A DNA stretch of 64,000 nt from Nocardioidaceae bacterium SCSIO 66511 (GTDB taxonomy: Bacteria; Actinomycetota; Actinomycetes; Propionibacteriales; Nocardioidaceae): contig CP095846.1 of NCBI GenBank assembly GCA_023100825.1, positions 806,001 through 870,000 on the forward strand, written 5' to 3'. The translations under genes were made by a program, and so were the position numbers. Of the stretch, positions 26,756-35,266 are shown one piece after another. Position 1 is the first letter of the stretch; each line of letters opens with the position of its first letter. The notes beneath the pieces are model-generated. The model was given only the letters and a program-made list of their open reading frames with translations, did no database searches and was not told the DNA's origin.

Positions 26756-27526
26756 TCAGGCAGTTTCGGTGGCTAGGTGCGGGCACGCCGCGGCCGCCGC
26801 ATTGGAGTCGGCCGGCTTGTCGTCGCTCTCGGTCGCTGCCGCGTTCTCGTGCATCGTCGAGACCGCACTCCAGAGCGGCGCGAACGGCATGCGCAGGCGT
26901 CGCGCGAGGTAGTCGGAGCCGGCAGAGCCGCCGGTGCCGTCGGCGTGCGCGCCGATCATTCGGTTCACGAGCTCGAGGTGCATCACCTTCCAACGCCACG
27001 CCTTGCGGGACAGGTCGAGCATGCCGAGCACGATCTTCGCGAGGTCGGGGTGCTCCGGGTCGCCCGGTCGTAGTAGCCCGGGCAGCCTGACCTGTTCCCG
27101 GTCGCACGCGGCGAGCAGCGACGCGAGCAACGCGGAGTGACCGCCGACGCCGAGGAGTCGGTCGAACTGGCGGAACTGTCGCGACTGCGCACCAGACGCG
27201 GTTCCGAGCTCAGTACGAAATGATGCGAAGCGGCCGGGCGGCATCGTCGCGAGCACATCGAGGTTCGAGGCCATCACATCGACGACAGTCGCGCACCGCT
27301 GTACGCATTCTTCTGCGTCGAGGTAGCGCATCTGTTCGATGGCTGCGGTCGCTTCGTCCATGTCGAGCAGAACCTGATTGAGCCACAGCTCACTGGTTTG
27401 GTGGGTGACGATGAAGAAGTGCTCGCACGTATGGGTCAGCGTCACCTCGTCTCGCGCGCGGGGATGCTGCAAATCAAGTAGCTCATCGACGTTGATGTAG
27501 CCGGCATAAGTGAGATCGTCGCTCAC
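26756..27526 (-). CDS. Tryptophan 2,3-dioxygenase family protein
   Basis: 256 residues from the GTG at 27526, which overlaps the upstream aminotransferase stop (GTGA); the longer frame to 27778 only reads back through that gene. The family marks are clear: HTCEHFFIVTHQTSELW, FRTELGTASGAQSRQFR, a heme-ligand His in KVMHLELVNRMIG and the GTGGSAGSDYL loop. The enzyme opens the indole ring of L-tryptophan to N-formylkynurenine with heme and O2. No kynurenine formamidase or kynureninase is visible, so this is not general catabolism. A dioxygenase next to an aminotransferase matches the thiocoraline-type route to 3-hydroxyquinaldate. The active-site stretch SGAQS differs from the usual SGFQS, which may reflect a modified (for example beta-hydroxy) substrate. 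Confidence 0.92.
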   Translation of the reverse strand: MSDDLTYAGYINVDELLDLQHPRARDEVTLTHTCEHFFIVTHQTSELWLNQVLLDMDEATAAIEQMRYLDAEECVQRCATVVDVMASNLDVLATMPPGRFASFRTELGTASGAQSRQFRQFDRLLGVGGHSALLASLLAACDREQVRLPGLLRPGDPEHPDLAKIVLGMLDLSRKAWRWKVMHLELVNRMIGAHADGTGGSAGSDYLARRLRMPFAPLWSAVSTMHENAAATESDDKPADSNAAAAACPHLATETA

Positions 27527-28785
27527 GTTGTCGCCTCGCTTCGTACGTCTCGGGTGTCGCCCCATTCGCGACACGCCTGGATGATCTCCCGGACACCATC
27601 GACGAGCTGGTCTCGGTCTCCGGCCATCGAGATGCGGATGAGGTCGCGCGCGACCGGATCGTCGTCGACGGCGAATGCCGCTGCCGGTGCAACGCCCACT
27701 CCACGTTCGTCGAGCAGTCGGTCCGCGAACTGCTGCGCGCCCAGTCCCGACTGCGCGATGTTGAGCAACGCGTACCAACCACCGGCCGGCGGGACGTCGA
27801 TCAGTCCTTCGGCAATCAGATCCGGCATGACTGCGTCCCTGGACGCGCGCACGTATGCCACGTTGTCGCGTACCGCGTCATGCTCGTCCAGCGCAGCGAG
27901 AGCTCCTCGCTGAGCCGGCGTGGGCGGAGCGATGATCGTCGCTTCCTGAACTCTGCGTACCAGTGCTGCGAAGCGATCGTTCGGCGCTACCACGTATCCG
28001 ACGCGGCATCCGGTCATGGCGTGGCTCTTGGAGAAGGTGAAGGCCGAGAACACCCGTCGCTCGGCCGGGTCGATGTCGGCTTCGAGCGTGGCGAGCGGTG
28101 TGTGCTTCCCGTCGTACACGAAGTCTTCGTACGCTTCGTCGCTGATCACGATCCAATCGCGCTCGGTCGCGAGCGTGAGCAGCTCGCGCCGGTCGCGGTC
28201 GTCCGCGACAGCACCGGTCGGATTGGCCGGGGAGTTGACGACGATCACCCGGGTCTGCGCCGTGGCGCTTTGTGCGATCCTGTCGACGTCCAGTCCGTAG
28301 TGCTTACCGAGCGGGTATGCGAGCGTCTCGTAGCCGTTCACCGCACCCTGCTGGCGGTAGATCGGCCAGTGCACCTGGGGAATCAGCCACGCCGAACCGG
28401 GGGTGTGTACCGCTTTGCCCACCGCCGAAAGACCCTGGCATGAGCCGGGTGCGACGAAAACGTAGTCGGGTGATACATCGAGGCCCTGTCGAATGAGCTT
28501 GGCAGTCAAGGCTTCCCGCAGCTCTGACGCACCCTCGGCACTCGTGTAGGCGGTGTCTCCGGAGGAGATCGCATCAGTCATCGCTGTCACCACCGACGGC
28601 GGCATGCCATAGGCCGGTTCGCCGACGTGGAGTGCGTTGACGTCTCGGCCGTGGGTCAGCATCCAACGGTGGGATGCTCGAAACACCTTGTGCAGAACGG
28701 ACTCCGGTACGCCCTCCATCGGAAAGTATTCCGCGGAGGCTGCGTCGGGTACGCCGGCCGCCGGACGATCTGTCAACTCGGTCAT
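27523..28785 (-). CDS. PLP aminotransferase, class I, coupled to the tryptophan dioxygenase
   Basis: 420 residues with a full class I aminotransferase pattern: SSGDTAYTSAEGASELREAL, NSPANPTG, SDEAYEDFVYDG and the PLP lysine in FTFSKSHAMTGCR. It overlaps the dioxygenase start by four bases and follows the SDR by 27 bp, so the three genes form one leftward operon. In thiocoraline-type pathways an aminotransferase acts on a (hydroxy)kynurenine; the resulting keto acid closes with the aniline nitrogen to a quinoline-2-carboxylate. That is the role I infer here. Alternatives are supply of a keto acid or transamination of another amino acid. Family certain, substrate inferred from the gene pair. 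Confidence 0.88.
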   Translation of the reverse strand: MTELTDRPAAGVPDAASAEYFPMEGVPESVLHKVFRASHRWMLTHGRDVNALHVGEPAYGMPPSVVTAMTDAISSGDTAYTSAEGASELREALTAKLIRQGLDVSPDYVFVAPGSCQGLSAVGKAVHTPGSAWLIPQVHWPIYRQQGAVNGYETLAYPLGKHYGLDVDRIAQSATAQTRVIVVNSPANPTGAVADDRDRRELLTLATERDWIVISDEAYEDFVYDGKHTPLATLEADIDPAERRVFSAFTFSKSHAMTGCRVGYVVAPNDRFAALVRRVQEATIIAPPTPAQRGALAALDEHDAVRDNVAYVRASRDAVMPDLIAEGLIDVPPAGGWYALLNIAQSGLGAQQFADRLLDERGVGVAPAAAFAVDDDPVARDLIRISMAGDRDQLVDGVREIIQACREWGDTRDVRSEATT

Positions 28786-28812
28786 GTGTTGTCCTCTCCT
28801 CGGATAGGGTTG

Positions 28813-29580
28813 TCACGCACTGCGGCCGCCGTCGACCGTCGCCAAGGCTCCGGTGACCCAGCCCGATACGGATGGGTCGAGCAGCATGCACACATAGCGG
28901 GCGACATCGTCCGGTTGGCCGAAACGCCCCATTGGCGTCGTGCGGAGTAGACCCTCGCGCAGCGTCGCCGTGTGCTGCTCATCGAGTCCGAGGTCGGCGT
29001 ACATCGGGGTGTCGACAGCGCCCGGGACGACGGCGTTCACTCGCACGTCTGGGGCGAGTTCGTGTGCGAGCGAGCGCGTGAGACTGTTCGCGGCAGCCTT
29101 GCTTGCCCCGTACAGGGCACGATTTGGCATCGCGACGACACCGCCGATCGACGTCACGTTGACGACGCTCCCGCCGGCCGCACGTAACGCAGGGAGCAGC
29201 GCTTGCACGAGTGCGGCTGGTGCCCTGACGTTCACGGCGAGCATGCGATCCAGGTCTGCGAGATCTGCAGCGTCGATCGACGCGAAGCGAGCGAGCCCGG
29301 CGCAGTTGACCAGCCCGTCGAGTCGATCGGAGCGTTGGTCGACGATTTCGCGCAGGCGAGGCGGGGTATCGGGATCCGTCACATCGGCGACGACAGGCAC
29401 CACGAGTCCATCACCACCACCGTCGGGGTAGGTGTCTGCGACGGCTGCAAGCTCGTCCCCGCGACGGGCGACTGCGAGGACGGTCGCACCCGCCGCGGCG
29501 AGGCGGCATGCAACGGCGCGGCCGATGCCGGAACTCGCTCCGGTGACTGCCACGGTGGCGCCGAGTGCCCAAGTGCCCAT
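28813..29580 (-). CDS. Short-chain dehydrogenase/reductase
   Basis: 255 residues, classical SDR. It has the nucleotide-binding TGASSGIG, the NVTSIGG serine and the catalytic YGASK, so it should be active with NAD(P)H. It is the first gene of the leftward operon SDR, aminotransferase, tryptophan dioxygenase. The likely role is oxidation of a beta-hydroxyl or reduction of a carbonyl in the tryptophan-derived unit, but SDR substrate cannot be read from motifs. A 10-bp perfect inverted repeat lies in the divergent gap to the A-T gene at 29771. Confidence 0.88.
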   Translation of the reverse strand: MGTWALGATVAVTGASSGIGRAVACRLAAAGATVLAVARRGDELAAVADTYPDGGGDGLVVPVVADVTDPDTPPRLREIVDQRSDRLDGLVNCAGLARFASIDAADLADLDRMLAVNVRAPAALVQALLPALRAAGGSVVNVTSIGGVVAMPNRALYGASKAAANSLTRSLAHELAPDVRVNAVVPGAVDTPMYADLGLDEQHTATLREGLLRTTPMGRFGQPDDVARYVCMLLDPSVSGWVTGALATVDGGRSA

Positions 29581-29703
29581 GTCGTACTGCGCCTTCCGGT
29601 CGGGTACCCAGTCACCATCGCGTCCTGCCCGAGGGGGCGCAGCCGATCTGTCGCGGATGTTCCATGGCCGCCGCCGGATCTGCCCGGAATCCTTCGGCCG
29701 TGT

Positions 29704-29730
29704 TGTCAGCCAGGTGCCTACTGGCTGACA
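29704..29730. promoter_or_regulatory. Perfect 10-bp inverted repeat in a divergent promoter region
   Basis: TGTCAGCCAG and CTGGCTGACA are separated by 7 bp, 40 bp before the A-T start at 29771 and 124 bp before the SDR. The spacing fits a dimeric repressor site about two helical turns long, or a leader hairpin. No matching copy was noticed in other cluster promoters. Confidence 0.42.
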
Positions 29731-29770
29731 GTTCGATGCGATGGCACACCGGAGAGCGAGGGAGGTCCAG

Positions 29771-31498
29771 GTGCGGGACGGTGATGTGGCGCACGACGTG
29801 ATCCACTATCGCGTCGGATACTGGGTAGGACTGACCCCTGACAACCCGGCGATCGTAGATGGCGACACGGTGCTGACCTACGCCGAGTTGGATGCCCGTG
29901 CGGCGTCAGTGGCGGCTCGGCTCGCCGGCGACGGCGTCGGTATCGAGGACAGCGTTGCGGTCCAGATACCGCGTGGCCACCGCGCTGTGATCGCCTTCCT
30001 GGCGGTTCTCAAGGCCGGCGCCCGATATGTGCCGATCGACCCGTCCTATCCGGCGGATAGACAACGGTTCATGTGCGATGACTCCGACAGCGCTCGCACC
30101 GTCACCGAGGACTATGTGGACGCGGCGATTGCCGAACCGTCTACTGAGCCGCGGCGCGAGGTCGTGGGATCCAATGCTGCGTACGCCGTTTACACCTCGG
30201 GCTCCACCGGAGCTCCCAAGGGCGTGATCGTCGAACATCGCAACGTATGCGCATTTCTCGATGAACCGCGGCTCGCCGTCCAGTCCGGCGAGACGGTCGC
30301 ACAGAACGTGTCGATCAGCTTCGATGTGGCGACCTTCGAGATCTGGGGCGCACTCTGTAACGGCGCCTGTCTGGTGATACTGGCCGGAGGGCGTTCGGTT
30401 GCCGAGTTGGCGGCCGACATCCGCCGGGTGCGTCCCGACTGGATGTTCTTGACCGCCGGAGTGTTCCACCTGATGGTCGAACATGACCTCGACGCGCTTG
30501 CTTCGGTAGGCACCTTGCAGGCCGGCGGTGACGTGCTCGCGCCATCGCGGTGGATGCGTGCAGCGGCAACGACGCGCCGCGGTCTGTTCAACGCGTACGG
30601 TCCGTCAGAAACGACGGTGTACTCCGCCTTGTACCGCGCCGAGCCGTACGAGCAGCTGGAGACATCGGTTCCTATCGGCGTTGCTCCCGTCGGTGAGCGC
30701 CTCGCCCTCGGCGAAGGCGGGGATCGGCATGGCACCGGAGAGATTCTCATCGGCGGCGTCGGGGTTTCGCGCGGGTACCATCGGCGTCCCCGGCTGACTG
30801 CGGAGCGGTTCGTTCCCGATCCTGATTCACCGCACGCCGGAGCTCGACGCTATCGGTCGGGTGACCTCGGCAGCGTTGACGGCAACGGCGTATACCGCAT
30901 GCACGGGAGAATCGACCGGCAGGTGAAGGTGCGCGGCCATCGAATCGAGCTCGCCGAGATCGAGGCGGTGCTCTGCGCGCACCCGGAGGTGCGGCAGGCC
31001 GCAGCGGTGACCTTCGATGTCGGCGCCGAGAAGCGCCTCGGCGTGTTCGCCTCGCCGTCAGCGCCCGGCGCGGTCTCGTCGAACGATCTGCGCATCTGGA
31101 TGCGGGAGGCCGTACCTGAGTACATGGTTCCGGCCAATGTTCAGGTCATCGATGAGATCCCGTTAGACGGCAACGGCAAAGTGCACCGTGCTGCATTGCC
31201 GTCGCCTTGGACCCGCCGCGCCGATCTGGCCGCGCTCGGACCACCCGCGCGCCCGAACTCCGCGCTCGAGCAACGGTTGTGCGAGCTGTGGGCCGACACG
31301 CTTCAGATCGATGAGGTCGGTATCGACGACAACTACTTCCTTCTCGGGGGCGACTCGCTGCGCAGCATCTCGCTCCTTGCGAACCTCAACGAATTGGGCT
31401 TCGAGGTGACGGCCGAGGAGTTCCTCGCCAACCAGAGCGTCGGCGAGCTCGCCGATCTACTCGAATCGAATGCGGGCAGGGAGACGGTGGCATCGTGA
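29771..31498 (+). CDS. Stand-alone NRPS A-T didomain
   Basis: 575 residues from the GTG at 29771, chosen for GGAGG five bases upstream; the ATG at 29741 lies before that ribosome site. The A domain has YTSGSTGAPKG, NAYGPSETT, YRSGDLG and NGKVHR, and is followed by a carrier domain (FLLGGDSL). The hand-read pocket is D-V-F-F-L-A-A-V-Y-K, rich in hydrophobic residues and with the alpha-amine Asp, so a hydrophobic amino acid is more likely than a charged one; I do not match it to a known code. It heads a long coupled operon: A-T, beta-replacement PLP enzyme, tiny ORF, ATP-grasp, lyase, thioesterase, TIM-barrel protein. With no C domain attached it must pass its amino acid to a free C domain. Confidence 0.92.
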   Translation: MRDGDVAHDVIHYRVGYWVGLTPDNPAIVDGDTVLTYAELDARAASVAARLAGDGVGIEDSVAVQIPRGHRAVIAFLAVLKAGARYVPIDPSYPADRQRFMCDDSDSARTVTEDYVDAAIAEPSTEPRREVVGSNAAYAVYTSGSTGAPKGVIVEHRNVCAFLDEPRLAVQSGETVAQNVSISFDVATFEIWGALCNGACLVILAGGRSVAELAADIRRVRPDWMFLTAGVFHLMVEHDLDALASVGTLQAGGDVLAPSRWMRAAATTRRGLFNAYGPSETTVYSALYRAEPYEQLETSVPIGVAPVGERLALGEGGDRHGTGEILIGGVGVSRGYHRRPRLTAERFVPDPDSPHAGARRYRSGDLGSVDGNGVYRMHGRIDRQVKVRGHRIELAEIEAVLCAHPEVRQAAAVTFDVGAEKRLGVFASPSAPGAVSSNDLRIWMREAVPEYMVPANVQVIDEIPLDGNGKVHRAALPSPWTRRADLAALGPPARPNSALEQRLCELWADTLQIDEVGIDDNYFLLGGDSLRSISLLANLNELGFEVTAEEFLANQSVGELADLLESNAGRETVAS

Positions 31499-32529
31499 CT
31501 CAGCTTTCCGGCCGGACCCCCGACGACGCGCTGCGCGTCTACGAGCTACCGCAGTTCGTACGGCTGCGGAGCGGGGTCGTGGCCGTCTGCTTTCCGCTGA
31601 TGAAGCTGCTCGTCGCGCGGCACATCATCGACCACGCGCTCGCGAACGGCATGATCCGACCAGGGACGCGAGTGCTCGAGACAACGTCGGGCACGTTCGG
31701 ACTAGGACTCGCGCAGGTGTGCGCAGTGCGCGGGTTGCCGCTGACCTTGGTGACTGATCCCGTCGTCGATGAGTCCTTTCGCAACAAACTCGAAGCGCTC
31801 GGCGCCGACATCGACATTGTCGAACATCCCGCCGCCGAAGGGGGATACCAGCGCTCGCGGCTCGACCGGCTCGAGCAGCTGCGCAGCAATGAACCCGACG
31901 CGTTCGTGCCCGAGCAGTACGCGAACCCGCAGAATCCGGCCGCGTACGGTTCGGTCGCCGACCTGATCACCGAGCACGTCGGACGCGTCGACCATCTCGT
32001 CGGCTGCGTTGGTTCCGGTGGCTCGATGTGCGGATTGTCCGCGGGGCTACGGCGCTCCCAGAGCACCCTCGACGTCGTGGGTGTCGACACCCACGGCAGT
32101 GTTCTGTTCGGTATGCAGGACCGGCCGCGGGTGTTGCGCGGTCTCGGCAACAGCCTGATCCCGCCGAACGTCGCCCACGAGGCGTTCACGTCCGTGCACT
32201 GGGTCAATGCCGCCGAGGCGACCACGGCGACCCGACGTCTCCTGCGCGAAGAGGCGTTGTTCCGCGGCCCGACCAGTGGAGCGTCGTACCTTGTCGCGCA
32301 ATGGGTGAAGCAACGGAATCCCGATGACACCGTCGTCGCTGTCATGGCCGACGAGGGCGAGCGTTATCTGGACACGGTGTACAACCCCGGCTGGCGCCGC
32401 GAACACGACTGCGTGCTCAAGCAGCTCCCCACCGATCCGGTCGCCGTGACGAGTCCCGCTGAAGCGCAGGAACTCGGCACCTGGAGTCGGATGAAGTGGG
32501 TGAGCACAAAGGCAGAGGTGGCCGCGTGA
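31495..32529 (+). CDS. Cysteine-synthase-like PLP enzyme (beta-replacement)
   Basis: 344 residues of the fold-type II cysteine synthase / SbnA group. ETTSGTFGLGLA corresponds to the TSGNTG substrate loop, and VGSGGSMCGL to the phosphate-binding GTGGT loop. The PLP lysine is in CFPLMKLLVAR, replacing the usual GGSxKDR. It starts with GTG overlapping the A-T stop (GTGA). In diaminobutyrate pathways such an enzyme exchanges the phosphate of O-phosphothreonine for an amine, probably from an amino acid donor such as aspartate. The threonine kinase at the window's left edge and the lyase three genes on fit this. Diaminopropionate or cysteine formation are the alternatives. Family firm, substrate inferred. 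Confidence 0.85.
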   Translation: MTQLSGRTPDDALRVYELPQFVRLRSGVVAVCFPLMKLLVARHIIDHALANGMIRPGTRVLETTSGTFGLGLAQVCAVRGLPLTLVTDPVVDESFRNKLEALGADIDIVEHPAAEGGYQRSRLDRLEQLRSNEPDAFVPEQYANPQNPAAYGSVADLITEHVGRVDHLVGCVGSGGSMCGLSAGLRRSQSTLDVVGVDTHGSVLFGMQDRPRVLRGLGNSLIPPNVAHEAFTSVHWVNAAEATTATRRLLREEALFRGPTSGASYLVAQWVKQRNPDDTVVAVMADEGERYLDTVYNPGWRREHDCVLKQLPTDPVAVTSPAEAQELGTWSRMKWVSTKAEVAA

Positions 32530-32600
32530 CAAACGTGCATGCGGAAGTGGCCGTGGACTTGGAAGCCGTCGATCTTGCGAACGATCGGCTCCAGAGGTGA
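32526..32600 (+). CDS. Tiny ORF (24 aa), uncertain
   Basis: A GTG overlaps the PLP-enzyme stop (GTGA) and opens a 24-codon frame, rich in Val, Ala, Asp and Glu, that ends 12 bp before the ATP-grasp ATG. It has no recognisable motif. The overlap suggests ribosomes may pass through it and so reach the next gene, making it a possible coupling or leader peptide. It may equally be a chance frame. Confidence 0.3.
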   Translation: MTNVHAEVAVDLEAVDLANDRLQR

Positions 32601-32612
32601 GAGGTAGGCTGT

Positions 32613-33821
32613 ATGACGCATCGCGTGGCGGTGTTCGTCGAGAGCAATACGACGGGCCATGGTGCGGAGCTGCTCCACGTTACGCGGAGACTGGGACTCG
32701 ACCCAGTGCTGCTCGCGCGGAACCCCGCGCGTTATCCGTTCGCGGTCGACAGCGCCCGCGTTCTGACGGCTGACACTGCAGATCCGGACGCGGTGCTTGC
32801 CAGATTGCGTGACCTACCCGGCCGGATCGTACTCGTCACCTCAGCGTCTGATCGCTTCGTCGAGACGGCGGCACGGGTCGCGGCGGCGTTGCAACTGCGG
32901 GGACCGAACGCCGAAGCCGTCGCCAGCTGTAACGACAAGGCGCGCCAACGCGAAGTCCTGGCCGCGGCGGGCGTTGCCGTGCCGCAATGGATGGTTGCTG
33001 GGGACGCACAGTCGGCCGGCACTTGCGCTGAGCAGATCGACCGACCGTTCGTCGTGAAGCCGGTGACCGGCAGCGGTTCGGTGGGTGTGCGGTTGTGTAC
33101 GACCCCGGCTGAGGTCGCAGCGCACGCGGGCGCGTTGCTCGCCGGGTCGGTCGACGAGCGCGGCGAGGCGCTGCCCGGGGCGGTTCTCGTCGAGCAGGCC
33201 GTACCCGGTCGTGAACTCTCGGTGGAGATCCTCGGTGGCGAGGTGGTCGGTGTCACTGAGACGCGCCTCGGTTCGCCGCCGCATTTCATCGAGGTCGGGC
33301 ACGAGCATCCGGCACGCCTGACGACCGATGATGCGGAACGAGTCACTGGTCTTGCCCTTGCCGCGGTCCGTGCGCTTGGTCTCTCGGACCAGAACGCACA
33401 CGTCGAGGTGCGCTTCACCGACGACTCCGAATGGATCATCGAGGTCAACCCGCGCCTACCAGGTGGACTCATCACCAGGCTCGTGCGCGTCGCGACCGGC
33501 GTTGACATGCTTGCGGCGCATCTGCAGGCATTGCTGGGCGAGCAGCCTGTCTCCGCGCCTGGCCGGCGTCGGGGTGCGGCCATCGGATTCGCCATCAACC
33601 CGCCTCCTGGAACGCGCCCCGACCTAGGTGAGGTGAGGTCCCTTCCCGGAGTCGTGGAGGTCGCGTACGACCACTCCCGCGTCGGCAGTGCAGGGCACGG
33701 CGACTTCCGAGACCGAGTCGGCTGGGTGCTTGCCGAAGGCGCCGACTCAGAGGAGGCCGCCGAGCGGGTCGAGTCCGCGCTCGAATTGCTCATCGGTACC
33801 GCGGACAGGTGTCCCGCGTGA
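32613..33821 (+). CDS. ATP-grasp ligase
   Basis: 402 residues with the ATP-grasp layout: CNDKARQREVLAAAGVAVP before the nucleotide site, FVVKPVTGSGSVGVR as the glycine-rich loop, and EVNPRLPGG with the metal-binding Glu and Asn. It resembles the carboxylate-amine ligase branch (BacD/carbamoyl-phosphate-like), which forms an acyl phosphate and joins it to an amine, for example making dipeptides or amides. It lies between the beta-replacement enzyme and the lyase gene, overlapping the latter. It may build an amide on the diamino acid, or ligate the peptide outside the NRPS. The start is an ATG with GAGAGG upstream. Substrate unknown. Confidence 0.85.
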   Translation: MTHRVAVFVESNTTGHGAELLHVTRRLGLDPVLLARNPARYPFAVDSARVLTADTADPDAVLARLRDLPGRIVLVTSASDRFVETAARVAAALQLRGPNAEAVASCNDKARQREVLAAAGVAVPQWMVAGDAQSAGTCAEQIDRPFVVKPVTGSGSVGVRLCTTPAEVAAHAGALLAGSVDERGEALPGAVLVEQAVPGRELSVEILGGEVVGVTETRLGSPPHFIEVGHEHPARLTTDDAERVTGLALAAVRALGLSDQNAHVEVRFTDDSEWIIEVNPRLPGGLITRLVRVATGVDMLAAHLQALLGEQPVSAPGRRRGAAIGFAINPPPGTRPDLGEVRSLPGVVEVAYDHSRVGSAGHGDFRDRVGWVLAEGADSEEAAERVESALELLIGTADRCPA

Positions 33822-35266
33822 CCGGGCGGCTGACCGCGACCCTCCTTCCGGAGGCGCAGGCGATCGTGCAACAGCCAGGCGTGGACAAGGCGTTAGCGGG
33901 TGAGCTGCGCACTGCCATGGACGTCGACCGAGCACACCTGATCATGCTCGTCGAACGCGGGATCGTCCCCGCTCCGGCCGGCTTGGCCGTGCTGGATGCC
34001 ATCGACAAACTGGACGCAACCGACCTGACCGGCCTACGGGAACGTCCCGCGCCGCGCGGGTGGTATCTGATGTACGAGGCCTACCTCTGCGAGCAACTCG
34101 ACCTCGAGGTGGCCGGCTGGCTGCCGACGGCGCGCTCGCGTAACGATCTGGCCGCGACACTCGCGGCGATGTCACTGCGGCGGGCGCTCGCCGACCTCGG
34201 CGCCAAGGTGGTGCGACTGCACCTCGCACTCCTGCGGCAAGCACGCACCCACCTGCACACGGTGATGCCTGGGTTCACGCACGGACAGCCTGCGCTGCCC
34301 GTCACGTACGCGCACTACCTCGCCGCTGTCGCCGGCGAGGTCGGACGCGCACTGCGGCATATGCTGACGGCGATCGAAGACCTCGACGAGTGTCCGCTCG
34401 GTGCGGGTGCCATGGGAGGCACTTCCATTCCGATCGACACGCGGCGCACTGCAGAACTGCTCGGCTTCACCCGTCCGGCGAGGAACTCGTTGGCCGCTGT
34501 TGCCTCACGCGACACGGCGCGTCGACTGTGCGCCGACGCCACCGGAATCGCCGATCTGCTCAGTCGGGTTGCCACGGACCTGCACGGGTGGGTCAGTCTG
34601 CCGGAGCCGCTGCTTCGATTGCCCGACTTCCTGGTCGGCCAGAGCTCGATGATGCCCCAGAAGCGCAACGCCTACATGCTCGAACACATCCAAGGACGCG
34701 CATCCGCTGCCCTCGGCGCCTTCACCGCGATGTCGGCCGGTACCCAGAAGGCGCCGTTCACCAACTCGATTGCGGTGCACACGGAAGCGACGCGCTACGT
34801 CGAGGAGGCTGTACGTGTCACGACCGAGACGGTCACCCTGTTGCGACTGGTTGTGTCGTATGCGATCCCCGATCGCGAGGCGATGCTCGCGCGGGCGGAG
34901 TCCGGCATGACCCAGGCGACGGAGATCGCCAACCGGCTGGCGTTCGTGGACGGTCGAGGTTTCCGCGCCGCCCACGAGATCGTCGGCGCGGCGGCGCGCC
35001 ATGCGGTCCAGCGCGACATTTCGCTGCGCGAGGCCGTCAGGGCAGACACGGCGACCACGGTCGACGCGTTGGACGTGACCTCCGTAGCCGAAGCGAACTG
35101 CTACGGAGGTGGACCGGCACCGCAGACCGTTCAACAGGACCTCGCCGGCCTCACCAGCGCGCTGTTGGTCGCTCGGCGCGATCTGCGCGCGGCGAGCGCG
35201 AGGTGGGAGTCCACCCACGGTCGCATCGCGCGGGCGGTCGACGAACTGCGCCAGGAGTACGCATGA
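33818..35266 (+). CDS. Argininosuccinate-lyase-like enzyme
   Basis: 482 residues of the fumarase/aspartase superfamily, argininosuccinate lyase branch. TARSRNDL, PGFTHGQPALPV (catalytic His region), PLGAGAMGGTSIPID and the flexible signature loop SSMMPQKRNAY are all present, so it is probably active. The family eliminates fumarate from an N-succinyl compound, leaving a free amine. No arginine genes are near. With the threonine kinase and cysteine-synthase-like enzyme it completes the set known for 2,3-diaminobutyrate: aspartate adds to the phosphothreonine-derived intermediate and this enzyme then removes fumarate. Start taken at GTG 33818 (GTGA overlap with the ATP-grasp stop, GGACAGG upstream); a GTG at 33809 is possible. 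Confidence 0.87.
   Translation: MTGRLTATLLPEAQAIVQQPGVDKALAGELRTAMDVDRAHLIMLVERGIVPAPAGLAVLDAIDKLDATDLTGLRERPAPRGWYLMYEAYLCEQLDLEVAGWLPTARSRNDLAATLAAMSLRRALADLGAKVVRLHLALLRQARTHLHTVMPGFTHGQPALPVTYAHYLAAVAGEVGRALRHMLTAIEDLDECPLGAGAMGGTSIPIDTRRTAELLGFTRPARNSLAAVASRDTARRLCADATGIADLLSRVATDLHGWVSLPEPLLRLPDFLVGQSSMMPQKRNAYMLEHIQGRASAALGAFTAMSAGTQKAPFTNSIAVHTEATRYVEEAVRVTTETVTLLRLVVSYAIPDREAMLARAESGMTQATEIANRLAFVDGRGFRAAHEIVGAAARHAVQRDISLREAVRADTATTVDALDVTSVAEANCYGGGPAPQTVQQDLAGLTSALLVARRDLRAASARWESTHGRIARAVDELRQEYA

Noticed and set aside
31495-33821. D-cycloserine-like pathway (cysteine-synthase homologue plus ATP-grasp, as DcsD and DcsG)
   Set aside because: The arginase-like, epimerase, acetyltransferase and heme-protein genes are missing, and the lyase and threonine kinase fit diaminobutyrate better.
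34390-35262. Open frame extending the thioesterase at 35263 by about 290 codons upstream
   Set aside because: It is an out-of-frame shadow of the lyase gene, low-complexity and Arg-rich; the ATGA start at 35263 gives a normal thioesterase.
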